Shown: positions 18,486 through 27,917, counted from the first letter of the stretch. The stretch: 64,000 nt of DNA from Parapedobacter pyrenivorans (GCF_014636865.1 NZ_BMER01000004.1:434001-498000), one strand, 5' to 3'. Notes: generated by a model not told the origin, from the sequence alone. Numbers and translations are program-made.

Positions 18486-19655
18486 TTAGTGGTTATCCTT
18501 ATCAATATAATGTTCGGTTGCTACGGACAGCTTATTTGCTTTTTTTGCTTTTAGCAAAGCCAACAGTTGATAACCGATAAACTTAGGAATCGAAATCAGT
18601 GAGTGATATATCTTTTGATCTGCCTTGAAATAATAAAGTGAATATGCAACAATAAGCGCAAAGACAGATAATCCTCCCATCCAAGCAACAGCCATCCAAG
18701 CATTTAAAAATAGATTAATAACCAAGCAAATGGAGGCGATTCCAATCAGCATGAACAAGGGCGGTCGAAGTAACATCAAACTGAACCAAAATCGGTTCAG
18801 GCTGAGTCTCGCGAGCGATGCTATAAACAACTTCCACCCGAGATATGTATACTTAAACCAGGTGTTAATCCACCTCGAACGCTGTTTAACCAACTGCTCC
18901 GTCATCGACGTTTTCTCATCAAAAACGATTGCTTTTTCTGCGAATGCAATAATATGATTTCTCATCAGCAGTTCATATTGTAGCACTTTATCGAAACCAG
19001 CGCCATTTATTTCTGCTTTTTCGAGACACTGTAAGTATAACGCTGTTGTAAACGCCATGCCCGAACCCGACAAAGCTGCTGACGATCCCCCTTCAAACAA
19101 AAGTTTCCTATCAATCATCCGGTAGTAGATGTCGCCTGCCTCATCCAGACACGCATACGTTGTATTGAGGTTCTTCGCCTTTCTCACCCCTTGGACAGCC
19201 TGAAATCCGTTATCGAAAAGAATGTTCAGCTCATTCAGGTATTCGCTATCCAGTAAATTGTCACTATCGATGATCGTTAGTCGTTCATGAGCCCTCTTGA
19301 AATGCTCAATCGCATAAAAATGCGACTTGACATTGCTCGCCAGTACTTCTGGCGGCCTTAGTACGATAACTCGTTTATTATCAAAAAACAAGCCTTCGTC
19401 GTCGCAGTTGTCAGCCACGATATAAACGAGGTAATTACTGTAATTCAATTTCAATATCGAATCGACCACGGAGGATAATTGCTGCGTTTGTTGATAAGCT
19501 GTTACAATAATCGCATAATCCGCGGGATGAGGTAAACCGGAGCGAAGTTTCCTTGTCTTCCTAGCATACTTCGCAACCACCAACAGGAGTGGCATGACTA
19601 ATTGTGCGATTAAGCACCACTGGATAATTAAGCCAAAGATTATCAATGCTTCCAT
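18486..19655 (-). CDS. Membrane-bound processive-type family 2 glycosyltransferase
   Basis: 389 residues from ATG 19655, two bases after the stop of the upstream gene; the open frame extends further but inside that gene. One N-terminal membrane helix, the GT2 catalytic domain with YIVADNCDD and IDSDNLLD, then QRSRW, the QxxRW motif of cellulose-synthase-like enzymes, and two or more C-terminal membrane helices. This architecture binds the acceptor in a membrane pore or groove. It may make a main-chain linkage or act on the lipid-linked repeat. Confidence 0.87.
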   Translation of the reverse strand: MEALIIFGLIIQWCLIAQLVMPLLLVVAKYARKTRKLRSGLPHPADYAIIVTAYQQTQQLSSVVDSILKLNYSNYLVYIVADNCDDEGLFFDNKRVIVLRPPEVLASNVKSHFYAIEHFKRAHERLTIIDSDNLLDSEYLNELNILFDNGFQAVQGVRKAKNLNTTYACLDEAGDIYYRMIDRKLLFEGGSSAALSGSGMAFTTALYLQCLEKAEINGAGFDKVLQYELLMRNHIIAFAEKAIVFDEKTSMTEQLVKQRSRWINTWFKYTYLGWKLFIASLARLSLNRFWFSLMLLRPPLFMLIGIASICLVINLFLNAWMAVAWMGGLSVFALIVAYSLYYFKADQKIYHSLISIPKFIGYQLLALLKAKKANKLSVATEHYIDKDNH

Positions 19656-19657
19656 TA

Positions 19658-20857
19658 CTAAATATGACTTGCTATCGCATTTTTTATTGCGTTGACACTG
19701 TTTTCCCATGTATGTGTGCACGCAAATGCCCTCCGACTTCTTTCTTTTTGTTCCGAATTTTCCCGCATGGCCCTTTCAATTTGAGTCACATACTCCTCTT
19801 TATTTGTGCATAGGTAAGTATACTCACCAAAGAACTCCATAGTACGTGTATGCGTCGCCACGACCGGCTTGCCCATAGCCAAATACTCATCGATTTTCCG
19901 TGGATAATTACCGATTGTAACCTCATTGACGACTTGCGGATTGATGCATACGTCGAACATCTGGATATAAGAAGCTAGTTCTTCGGGATTTCTTTTTCCG
20001 ATAAACACCACATTGGGCAAGTTATGCAGTTGACTTGTTTTAAATGCCTCGCTTTCTGGACCTACTAACACTAAGTTCCATTCGGGTTTGGTCATGGCAA
20101 TGTGCTGTAGCACCTGTATATCCAGTCGAAGCTCGTGAAGTGCTCCCACATACCCGATGATCGGACCGTCTGATACAGCGAATCCGTTAGCTTTGCTTGT
20201 AACTTCGGCATCAAATAACTCGAGATCGCATCCCTGCCCCACGTAATAAGAACTAAGATTATATTGTTTGCAATAATCGGTTAGATATTCCGAATTTGCC
20301 ACACATAAATCATTTTTAGCAATCAGCAAGGGCTCCAGCACTTCACCGTGTCTCTTCCAATAGTTGACAGCCAGCATATAATCTCTCGAATAATACACAC
20401 TTAACCTTGGCATGAGAAATTCATTCAGGTAAAATGCCTTAAAAATTTCATTATCATTAAATAATATAACCTGTCCAAATCCCAATGCCGCGATACCCTT
20501 TTTTATAGCCGCTGCAAACTGCTTGTTATTCCTTCTGTTAAAAAAATCAAATATCTTTCTACCATTCAGCCAATTGATGGATTCAACCAAACAATCCGGA
20601 TACAAAACCCATAGGTTGTCCTGAATCTTCGTCACCCCGGCAGCGTTCCCTTTGATAACCGCGAGTCTTGTTTTTACCCACTGATCGCTCCTTCTCCGAT
20701 AGCGTGTAAATCTATCCAACGGGGAGTTGACATAGAGCACGCGGTTCGTTGTCGCCATTTCAAGGGCAATATTCTTGCAATTACTGCCAATGTCGGTATC
20801 CCATGCTTGCTGGCCGACAATCACGATGTCAAATCCGTTCAGATTATCTATCCTCAT
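19658..20857 (-). CDS. Family 4-like glycosyltransferase
   Basis: 399 residues from ATG 20857, which overlaps the stop of the upstream acyltransferase gene by 14 bp; a longer frame to 20926 has no better start. FDIVIVGQQAWDTDIGSNC at the N-terminus and GPIIGYVGALHELRLD at the start of the donor domain fit the GT-B fold. The block NPQVVNEVTIGNYPRKIDEYL, then GKPVVAT, replaces the usual EX7E and is typical of a GT4 subgroup seen in polysaccharide loci. Donor unknown. Confidence 0.84.
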   Translation of the reverse strand: MRIDNLNGFDIVIVGQQAWDTDIGSNCKNIALEMATTNRVLYVNSPLDRFTRYRRRSDQWVKTRLAVIKGNAAGVTKIQDNLWVLYPDCLVESINWLNGRKIFDFFNRRNNKQFAAAIKKGIAALGFGQVILFNDNEIFKAFYLNEFLMPRLSVYYSRDYMLAVNYWKRHGEVLEPLLIAKNDLCVANSEYLTDYCKQYNLSSYYVGQGCDLELFDAEVTSKANGFAVSDGPIIGYVGALHELRLDIQVLQHIAMTKPEWNLVLVGPESEAFKTSQLHNLPNVVFIGKRNPEELASYIQMFDVCINPQVVNEVTIGNYPRKIDEYLAMGKPVVATHTRTMEFFGEYTYLCTNKEEYVTQIERAMRENSEQKERSRRAFACTHTWENSVNAIKNAIASHI

Positions 20858-21518
20858 TCTTTTCCGTTGCTTTTTCTTGTTGTACCATCCCCGAATTGGA
20901 TTGAGAAACCCGCTCCCATTTTCCAAGTTCGGAATTGAATGCCTTTATCACCCTTGCCGGATTGCCCACCGCTACTGAAAAAGCGGGGATATCACGTGTT
21001 ACAATACTTCCGGCGCCGATTACAGCGTGCTTACCGATTGTGACCCCTGCGGTCACAACGCTATTCGCGCCAATCCATACCCTGTCTTCGATGCGGATCA
21101 ATCCAAGGCTTACGTCCTGTTTGCTTGGTGGTAATTCCGTATTTTCGTACCCATGATTCAAACCCGACAACACAACATTTTGCGCTAACATGACGTCATC
21201 TCCGATAAAAATTGGCCCGATAATCACGTTACCTATCCCCACAATGGACCTTTTTCCTATTGATACATCTCCAACCCCGTTATTGATGGTTGCGAAATCC
21301 TCGATTAACGAATAGTCTCCCAATGAAAAAGCATAATAGGGAAATACATCTTTGCGCGTACGTCTTCGAATCAATGCCCCCTTTCCTTTCCGATGTACAA
21401 AAGGATTGACGAACCATTGTATCCATACGCGGGGGCGTTGCTGATTCGTTGGAATCATCATCCACAGCAACAGCCTTTTTAACCTCGGTTTGTCCTTTAT
21501 GTATTCAGCGATCTTCAT
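20844..21518 (-). CDS. Left-handed beta-helix acyltransferase (WbbJ-like acetyltransferase)
   Basis: 224 residues from ATG 21518. The start is supported by a purine-rich GGGG stretch just upstream (AATAGGGGTAGAT); a start six codons earlier at 21536 is possible. The central part contains hexapeptide repeats (IGKRSIVGIGNVIIGP, IGDDVMLAQNVVLSG, IGANSVVTAGVTIGKHAVIGAGSIV) and the PARVIKAF ending of maltose/galactoside acetyltransferase-like enzymes. It probably acetylates a sugar of the repeat unit using acetyl-CoA. The nearby SASA-type esterase could remove such groups. Confidence 0.87.
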   Translation of the reverse strand: MKIAEYIKDKPRLKRLLLWMMIPTNQQRPRVWIQWFVNPFVHRKGKGALIRRRTRKDVFPYYAFSLGDYSLIEDFATINNGVGDVSIGKRSIVGIGNVIIGPIFIGDDVMLAQNVVLSGLNHGYENTELPPSKQDVSLGLIRIEDRVWIGANSVVTAGVTIGKHAVIGAGSIVTRDIPAFSVAVGNPARVIKAFNSELGKWERVSQSNSGMVQQEKATEKNEDR

Positions 21519-21552
21519 ATCTACCCCTATTAGCATCTATTAACCCAGTTGC

Positions 21553-21639
21553 TTATGCTACGTCATTTTTCCGTATGGCAACAATGAACCCCCACAGAAA
21601 ACAGAGAAGTCCGGGCACTAAAAAGATTTCAAACGGCAT
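21553..21639 (-). CDS. Putative 28-residue single-pass membrane peptide
   Basis: A short frame with ATG at 21639 and TAA at 21553-21555 fills the gap between the esterase stop (21655) and the acyltransferase start. The peptide reads MPFEIFLVPGLLCFLWG, then FIVAIRKNDVA. That is one hydrophobic helix followed by a positively charged, polar tail, a normal small membrane protein. AAGG lies close upstream of the ATG. The gap is otherwise unexplained in a tightly packed operon. No family is recognised. It could be a small regulator or a subunit of the polymerase or acetyl-transfer machinery, or a chance frame. Confidence 0.45.
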   Translation of the reverse strand: MPFEIFLVPGLLCFLWGFIVAIRKNDVA

Positions 21640-21652
21640 ACCTTACTAAATT

Positions 21653-22492
21653 TCAGTGATAATCTTTAATTACTTGATACCAAGCCATAGCCAGTTGGTC
21701 TAATCCTTTTTCGCTGAAATGCACGGCATCGTATCGATAATAGGCCAAGTTCAAGGCATCCACATTTGGGCCTTTCAGCACGTGATTGGCGCTATCCAAT
21801 ACACTCAATTGGCCTTGCAGAACCTGTTCGGAGATACCCAACGGATTACTATTGTTGAACGGGAAGTAACTGGTCAGGGAAACAAAAAAAGGTGCTTCAA
21901 TATCCCTGTTTCTGAAATGGCCGATTACTTTCTCCAATTCATTTCCGTACTCAGCTGCAGTAGTTCCATTTACATTATCGGTTTCACCTTGACACCAAAA
22001 AACATGTGTTAGTTTAATTCCATCGCGGTTTAAGTCATCCAATATCTCGTTAACCTTATCAGCGCATTCGCCGGATGACCAACATTTTACGGGTGTTTGT
22101 CCTATACCACATGGTACGATAATCGCCCGATCGTACAAACCGCTATCTATTACTAAATCTGCCACACGCGTCCATACACTAGACCCTTTGCCGTCAGGTC
22201 CAAGCAACGGTTCAGCCGCTGCATACAATTTTCCCTTGTAATAATTATACACTTCGTTTCGGACGTTATATTTTCCGGCTCCATAGTCAGCAGAATTGGA
22301 TTGGCCAAACGCCATGAATATAAGCACCCTTTCCGAGTTTACGATCTTATCTATTGCACGAAACTCCTTTCTGAAGTGGAGATGATTTCGGATGAATTGT
22401 CCGTCAATCAAAAAGCTTCTATAGCGGTGGGTCAATACGCCCAATAAAAACACGAGAAGCAGAATCGTAGATGAACGTAAAATTTTCTTCAT
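21653..22492 (-). CDS. SASA-domain (sialate O-acetylesterase-like) carbohydrate esterase, membrane-anchored
   Basis: 279 residues. A single N-terminal hydrophobic helix (STILLLVFLLGVL) without a clear cleavage site suggests a membrane anchor facing the periplasm. The catalytic region opens with LIFMAFGQSNSADYG, where the Ser in GQSNS is the family nucleophile. HVFWCQGETDN and the late YDAVHFSEKG, with its Asp and His, complete the SGNH-like/DUF303 pattern. The family deacetylates sugars. The ATG overlaps the TAA of the upstream polymerase gene in the order TAATG, implying translational coupling. It probably trims acetyl groups of the exported glycan. Confidence 0.82.
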   Translation of the reverse strand: MKKILRSSTILLLVFLLGVLTHRYRSFLIDGQFIRNHLHFRKEFRAIDKIVNSERVLIFMAFGQSNSADYGAGKYNVRNEVYNYYKGKLYAAAEPLLGPDGKGSSVWTRVADLVIDSGLYDRAIIVPCGIGQTPVKCWSSGECADKVNEILDDLNRDGIKLTHVFWCQGETDNVNGTTAAEYGNELEKVIGHFRNRDIEAPFFVSLTSYFPFNNSNPLGISEQVLQGQLSVLDSANHVLKGPNVDALNLAYYRYDAVHFSEKGLDQLAMAWYQVIKDYH

Positions 22493-23937
22493 TATGAGAG
22501 GTTCTCTTTATTTTGAATACGAAGCGTTAAGAAAGACCACGACAACGCGGTATTGAATAGAAAGGACGACGGCATCGCGTTCATCACCTCATTGCCATAA
22601 CTACAGACAAACAATCCAGCCGCCATAGCAAGCAGCGAAACCAATTGGACTTTAAGTCCTTTATCTTTCAGGTTAAAAAGCGCTCCCCCTGCACGCCCCA
22701 GCAAATACATAATCATGCAAAACCAGAGAACAAATCCGACGATTCCGTACATTGCCCAAATTTTAACCCAATAACTATCGGGTTCAATGGTGGACAAAAA
22801 TTTGTCTGAATTATATTCGTGTCCCCAAAATCCAATGACTCCCAACCCTTCGCCGAATGGTTTGTTTGCCAAATAGGCACGAAGAATTTTTTGATTCTCC
22901 AGTCTGACGTTCAAAGAGGCTTCCTTAGGATCGAGAGCAGACCTAATTCTTCTAATTTCGTAATTACCGCTACCAATGGATGTGAACTTCAATAGGCCAA
23001 AGCATAGAGCACCGGCAACGATGCCCACAATCATAACTTTGTAATTTTTGCTCAACAAAACCGCAAAGAAGCCTGAGATGAACAGTGCAAAGAGGGCTCC
23101 CCGCGTCCCTGATATTAGCATCCCATAAAGGAACATGCCACACATTAAAAAAAAGACAATTTTTTTAAAAGGACGAGACGATCCAAGCGCGAGTACAGCA
23201 GCGCCGACAGCTAATACCGCTTGTGCTGCACCAAATTGTCCTGCATCACTAAAAAAAGAAAAGACCCTAAGTTTTCCCCAAATCATATGTGTGGGTGATG
23301 TTTCAACAAAAAGCTGTTCTCCGGGGAACAACCCTAGGTGCTTCTGTTTTATCCCATTTAAAGCCGCCAAAAATCCCAGGACAAACACTAATGTGATGAA
23401 TACTTGTAATTCTCGTTTTGATTCAAATAATAAAAGGGAAAGTATAACAACAATTAACGGATTCAGTGCCACGCTCCTAAATTCCTGCAGCCATCCCATG
23501 AAACTTGGGCCCGCGGGATTAAATAATTGAAGGGCACTAAGCGCAAACCAACCAAGATATAACCAAAACAGCGGGCAATTCAACCGGGTCCAATTATATC
23601 GTTGATATTGCATCAATAGAATACATAATGTAAATACACCTAAAAATTCGATGCCAATCCCGAAGGGAATGCTTGGTATTTCCCGTCCTAATAAACCAAA
23701 GAGAAAACAATATCCCGTAAGTGTATATAAACCAATAATAGGCTTATTGTACACAATGATTGCGTACACTAAAAATGCACAGCCTACGATTATGAGGATG
23801 GGCAGGATATCGTTTAAAACCGAAAGAACTGCTATGGACGCCCCCAACAAACCGGCAATGGAAAGCCAGAGACGTCTATTGCCCACGCTAAAGAACGAAG
23901 TACGGGCACCTCTTCTTATATGGTTAACAGTTTCCAA
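22492..23937 (-). CDS. Wzy/O-antigen-ligase-type polysaccharide polymerase
   Basis: 481 residues with ten or more membrane helices, including clusters at the N-terminus (LWLSIAGLLGASIAVLS, IIVGCAFLVYAIIVY). A large soluble loop contains NVRLENQKILRAYLANKPFGEGLG, the hallmark of the O-antigen ligase/polymerase family (Wzy_C), where conserved Arg and Gly residues handle the lipid-linked glycan. It should polymerise repeats in the periplasm. It follows the Wzc-like gene by 3 bp and is coupled to the esterase gene. A ligase role cannot be excluded, but the Wzx/Wzc context favours polymerase. Confidence 0.85.
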   Translation of the reverse strand: METVNHIRRGARTSFFSVGNRRLWLSIAGLLGASIAVLSVLNDILPILIIVGCAFLVYAIIVYNKPIIGLYTLTGYCFLFGLLGREIPSIPFGIGIEFLGVFTLCILLMQYQRYNWTRLNCPLFWLYLGWFALSALQLFNPAGPSFMGWLQEFRSVALNPLIVVILSLLLFESKRELQVFITLVFVLGFLAALNGIKQKHLGLFPGEQLFVETSPTHMIWGKLRVFSFFSDAGQFGAAQAVLAVGAAVLALGSSRPFKKIVFFLMCGMFLYGMLISGTRGALFALFISGFFAVLLSKNYKVMIVGIVAGALCFGLLKFTSIGSGNYEIRRIRSALDPKEASLNVRLENQKILRAYLANKPFGEGLGVIGFWGHEYNSDKFLSTIEPDSYWVKIWAMYGIVGFVLWFCMIMYLLGRAGGALFNLKDKGLKVQLVSLLAMAAGLFVCSYGNEVMNAMPSSFLFNTALSWSFLTLRIQNKENLS

Positions 23938-23940
23938 AAT

Positions 23941-26079
23941 TTATATTTGAACTTTATTGATGATCCATCCTAAAAATCCCTCATGGCTATCTACCTGATT
24001 CAGGAACTCCTTGTCCCTTGCCCCTATTTCTCGCCCTGCTTCGAATACCGCAACACTTTTATCCGTGAAAGACAGCCATTCCTTTACCTGATTGATACTT
24101 TTAAGGCTATTTAGATCGATAATAATAATGTCAAACTCCTTCTTAAGCACTTCAAAGGCCGCTTTCAGGCTATTGGAATCCTTGATTTCCAGCAACGACT
24201 TATTGTCGGGATTTTTGCTCAGTACCGTAATCATATCTTCCGTTTTGATTTCCTTTTTCACTAAGAAGGACTCAAATGCTTGATTTTCCTTGTGCTGTCT
24301 ATTAGAAATCAATTCAGTAAGATTGGGATAATTATCACCTATTAATAAAACTTTCTTACTAATCAGTGCAAATGCATAGGCAAGACTTGAAGTTAAAAAA
24401 GTTTTCCCTTCACCTTCCGACAGGCTGGTCACACCGATTACTTTTTCATCACCATTGGATAACGACTTATTCAGCTCAAAGCGTAAAGAACGCAATAAAT
24501 CGCGATAAAAAACATGATCTTCTTTTAGGTTACTTTCGTCCCATATCACTCTCAAGTCCTTTTCGCTATCTCCTATCAGGTTTACTCCCCCAATTACCGG
24601 TTTGCCGGTGATCGTTGCCAATTGATCCGATGTCTTGATGGAATGATCTAAGAGGGATAGGATCAAAAGTATGGTTAATATGAAAACCAAGCTGGCGAAC
24701 CAAGATATCGCGGTAAACTGCACCACCTTAGAAGGTTCAGGCGGGCCAGGATAACCGGATTCCACGACGGCTAAATTCAGCATCGCCGAATTCTCCAACG
24801 CGGCTTGATTATACTTATCCATTGCATCGGTGTATTCCTTAATAGCCAGATCGGTCTCACGCTCTAAATTTTGAACGCCGGCGTCTGCCGGCATCATCGC
24901 TCCAAACCTAGCACGCAAATTCCCCAGCTCAGTGTTAATCGTGGATATCGAGTTTTCAGCCCTAGCCAATGCAATTTCAAGATCGGATTTCTCTTTCAAC
25001 AAGCCACGCCTGACTTCTTCAGTATTTACGGGAGATTGCCTCGACAATGCAGAGATCTTGCTGGTGCGAAGCGCTTGAAGCGAGTCAATGATCCGTTTAT
25101 CGGCGGGATTAAAATTGTTTTCAAAATAGCGCTTATTTGCCTGATCCAATTGCTTACCGATTTGGATGATTTCGTTATTTTCTTTAATCGTACTTCCCCT
25201 ATCAAAATTACCTGAGTTCAATTTCCCCTCAATGCTTCGAATCCCCCCTCGTAAAGACTGCATTTCCCCCATTAGTTGGGATCTCCGATTCTCTTGTTCG
25301 GCAATCTGCTGGTACAGCATATCCGATTGAGCTGTCAAATCCAACACACCGCTCCCCGCTTTGAAACTCCTCAATTGGGCATTCTTCTCGTCCATGATTG
25401 TTTTTTTCACCTGGAGAATTGAATCCAACAAGGTTGACGTATTTCGTCTGCTATTTGACGTTACACGGCCATAATAGAAAATGAACTCCTTCGAAAAAGT
25501 GTTGACGGCAAAAGCTGACAGGTCAGGGTTTCCGGAAACATAATCTATATTAATAAAATCACTTTCACCATATCGATAGATAGAAAGATTTTCTGAGATT
25601 GATTTTTCATCGTATCCCATATTCCTTGCCCAATCAAACAACGGATATTTTCCGTTATCCATTGGTGTAATAAATGCGTTATTACTTTGCTTTTCTTTCA
25701 AAATGGAAATTACCTCTGCCAACCCCTGCTGCGAGAGTTTAGTAATATCTTCCGGCAGTTGAGTGTAAGCAGTAGATGGGTTTTCCAAATCGTGCAAAAT
25801 CAAACGAAGCGAAAGTATATTTAATACCCGCTTCGTACCCATCAACTCAATAATGTTTCCGAATTGTTGACTTACCCGGAAGTAATCCAACTGATCGCCG
25901 GATAGAATTTCCTGTGACCTATCGGTTATACCCGTAGTCAGTTGTACACTCGATTTATATTTTTTTGGTAAATCTTTGACCAGAAAGTACGTAGCCACGG
26001 CACAAGCAAATGGTATAAAAATGACCAACCACTTATTGCGCCATACGTTTCTTAGAAAATCGGGGATATTAATCATCAC
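23941..26079 (-). CDS. Wzc/GumC-like chain-length protein with reduced BY-kinase domain
   Basis: 712 residues. An N-terminal membrane helix (residues 16-32) starts a Wzz-type periplasmic domain with long coiled coils (about 210-410), and a second helix (about 450-470) follows a Pro-rich segment. The C-terminal 166 residues form a P-loop domain with SEGEGKT (Lys559) and IIIIDL (Asp655). The usual Walker A' LLIDxD reads LLIGDN, the domain is short, and no C-terminal tyrosine cluster is seen, so kinase activity may be absent or altered. The start is ATG 26079, or the next ATG at 26076. Role: length control and export of the polymer, with the TolC-like protein upstream in the operon. Confidence 0.86.
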   Translation of the reverse strand: MMINIPDFLRNVWRNKWLVIFIPFACAVATYFLVKDLPKKYKSSVQLTTGITDRSQEILSGDQLDYFRVSQQFGNIIELMGTKRVLNILSLRLILHDLENPSTAYTQLPEDITKLSQQGLAEVISILKEKQSNNAFITPMDNGKYPLFDWARNMGYDEKSISENLSIYRYGESDFINIDYVSGNPDLSAFAVNTFSKEFIFYYGRVTSNSRRNTSTLLDSILQVKKTIMDEKNAQLRSFKAGSGVLDLTAQSDMLYQQIAEQENRRSQLMGEMQSLRGGIRSIEGKLNSGNFDRGSTIKENNEIIQIGKQLDQANKRYFENNFNPADKRIIDSLQALRTSKISALSRQSPVNTEEVRRGLLKEKSDLEIALARAENSISTINTELGNLRARFGAMMPADAGVQNLERETDLAIKEYTDAMDKYNQAALENSAMLNLAVVESGYPGPPEPSKVVQFTAISWFASLVFILTILLILSLLDHSIKTSDQLATITGKPVIGGVNLIGDSEKDLRVIWDESNLKEDHVFYRDLLRSLRFELNKSLSNGDEKVIGVTSLSEGEGKTFLTSSLAYAFALISKKVLLIGDNYPNLTELISNRQHKENQAFESFLVKKEIKTEDMITVLSKNPDNKSLLEIKDSNSLKAAFEVLKKEFDIIIIDLNSLKSINQVKEWLSFTDKSVAVFEAGREIGARDKEFLNQVDSHEGFLGWIINKVQI

Positions 26080-26102
26080 TTTTTGAACTATACGTCTATT
26101 TT

Positions 26103-26780
26103 TTACTTTACGTCCTCTATTTTGGCTCCGATTAGTTCTTCTAGCGCATCTTTGGCAGTTAAATAATTCACTTCTACCTCCAGTTTAGCAGAACTGGCTT
26201 CTGAAACAGAAGCTTTAGCTTCGGCGTAATCACTGAGCATTACTTCGCCCCGCTCAAACCGCAACTGCAGATCATCACTGAACGTCTTACTATCTTGAAG
26301 TGCCAGTTCTTTGATCCGCAATTCATTAAAGGCTTGAATGTAGGTGTAATAACGAATTTTCACCTGATTTTCCAGCTCAATTTCATAAGCCTGACGTTCA
26401 AATTGGGAAATCTTATGATCTATTCTTGCTTGTTTGATTTGGGAGGGCTTCTGAAGAAACGCTCCCAAATTTAGATTCACTCCAAATTGGAAACCATTAA
26501 CAACGTAAGGGTTTTCCATCCCTAGGGCTGCCCGTTCACTGGGCCTGTAAAAGTAAGATACGTTTACTAGGTCCAAGAAGTTGACCGCTTGTGTACTGAC
26601 TATTGAACGTGCCTTTTCTTCATTCAATTCCAAGATTTTCCGTTGTGGATGGTAATCTTTAGCCATTTGAATCATGCGAAGTAATTGCTCTTGGTTAATG
26701 CTTCCTATAATCGATTCCTGAGCAGAAACCGTACCGCAGATAGCTGTAAAAAGTATGCATAAAGGAATAAAATTTTTCAT
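26103..26780 (-). CDS. Half-length TolC-family outer-membrane protein
   Basis: 225 residues from ATG 26780; an ATG at 26804 is also in frame but adds a polar tail before the signal peptide. The signal peptide is MKNFIPLCILFTAICGTVSA, cut before QES. The mature part has alternating amphipathic helices and a short strand region (ENPYVVNGFQFGVNLNLGAF), followed by YTYIQAFNELRIKELALQD and RFERGEVMLSDYAEAKASVS, typical of one TolC/OEP repeat. Normal TolC proteins have two repeats and over 400 residues. This one contains only one, so it would need more subunits to close a barrel, or has another role. It sits where an OPX/Wza gene is expected, 23 bp before the Wzc-like gene. Confidence 0.75.
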   Translation of the reverse strand: MKNFIPLCILFTAICGTVSAQESIIGSINQEQLLRMIQMAKDYHPQRKILELNEEKARSIVSTQAVNFLDLVNVSYFYRPSERAALGMENPYVVNGFQFGVNLNLGAFLQKPSQIKQARIDHKISQFERQAYEIELENQVKIRYYTYIQAFNELRIKELALQDSKTFSDDLQLRFERGEVMLSDYAEAKASVSEASSAKLEVEVNYLTAKDALEELIGAKIEDVK

Positions 26781-26892
26781 AGAGGTATGATTCGAAATTT
26801 TCATTTTTTGTTAATTCCATGGCAAAAATGAAACATATTTTGTTGTAGCTGGTGCCTTCTAGGGCAAAATAGTTTTTTTTGTAGTTATACAC

Positions 26893-27903
26893 CTACAAAC
26901 GCCGCAGTGACCGGAATATATGTGTTAAATTGCTAACCAGACGCTTTATTCCGACGGGAAACAACATAAAATGAACGGCTAATAATAACCATCCCCAAGG
27001 TTGGGTTATTGCAATATGAACAAGCAATGCCAACGGTAGAAATACTTGGTAACCATCCAGCATGACTACTTGATAAGGTCGGTTGTCAGGTATCAAAAAA
27101 ACGATGGGCTTCAAATCAAAAAAACGAATTCTTAACCAAACGACCAATCCGTATCCCACGAGAAAAACATAAACAATGGGCAAGTGCATATACCACAGCA
27201 TTGACCCGAAAGCCAACAACTCAACTCCCAATAGTGGCCACTCCAGATGCCTTGCCTGTGATTGGGCAACGAAACTGGCAAAGGTCCTGACTCCGGTATC
27301 ACGATCATTTTCTCTATCAACGAATTGATGCCATAAAATGCCCCGGATACCGTAACTGAAAGACCAAATACCGATACTGAGTTCCCACCCCAAATCGGCC
27401 TGATCCGGTATTTGATGAAAAATCACCGATACAACGAATAACGAAGGAAAAAGGTGAGCACCACCAGCGTCTGCAAAAACACCCAGTATGCCCCGTTGCT
27501 TAAAACGAAAAGGGCTAATGGAATAAAGGCTAAAGGAAATCCAAGCCATCACATACCACATCGTCGAATGCCAGTCGGGCCACAAATACCAACAAACGAA
27601 AGTCCCTCCAGACAAACAGATCACTGGGAAGATCCAACGCCATCGGGACGGTACGCTCATCATACCTGTCCGTTTACCTGCGCGACGATCTTCTTCAATA
27701 TCGGTAATATCATTGATCAAGCTTACGTAAACGGCACCAATTGCAATAGCCAATAGGAGAAGCAAGATATAGCCAACGAACTTATAGGCTGGTGTGTCGG
27801 AAAAAAGCAGTGTTGCGTACGCGACGGCCAACAACGGACAAAGCTTGTACTCCCACCATTCCGCTAGCCTAGCAAACCTAACTAGCTTTCGTATCGCTTG
27901 CAT
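26893..27903 (-). CDS. UbiA-family membrane prenyltransferase
   Basis: 336 residues with about nine membrane helices. The first Asp-rich motif is NDITDIEED (Asn64, Asp65, Asp68, Asp72) and the second is VDRENDRDTG (Asp196, Asp200), the two Mg-diphosphate sites of the UbiA superfamily. Members join a prenyl diphosphate or prenyl phosphate to an acceptor, including a sugar phosphate in decaprenyl-phosphate phosphoribosyltransferases. It lies inside the polysaccharide operon, 14 bp after a methyltransferase gene, so an unusual polyprenyl-linked sugar donor or a prenylated end group is possible. A quinone or pigment role is the alternative. Confidence 0.84.
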   Translation of the reverse strand: MQAIRKLVRFARLAEWWEYKLCPLLAVAYATLLFSDTPAYKFVGYILLLLLAIAIGAVYVSLINDITDIEEDRRAGKRTGMMSVPSRWRWIFPVICLSGGTFVCWYLWPDWHSTMWYVMAWISFSLYSISPFRFKQRGILGVFADAGGAHLFPSLFVVSVIFHQIPDQADLGWELSIGIWSFSYGIRGILWHQFVDRENDRDTGVRTFASFVAQSQARHLEWPLLGVELLAFGSMLWYMHLPIVYVFLVGYGLVVWLRIRFFDLKPIVFLIPDNRPYQVVMLDGYQVFLPLALLVHIAITQPWGWLLLAVHFMLFPVGIKRLVSNLTHIFRSLRRL

Positions 27904-27917
27904 ATCTCACGTCTTCC

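Noticed and set aside
26600-26892. A 65-residue frame upstream of the TolC-like gene (26695-26892)
   Set aside because: It overlaps the signal peptide region in another frame, is rich in Tyr and Phe, and has no support.
26804-26892. A TATTTTG stretch as promoter for the TolC-like gene
   Set aside because: It lacks one base of the TAnnTTTG consensus and has no -33 box at a suitable distance.
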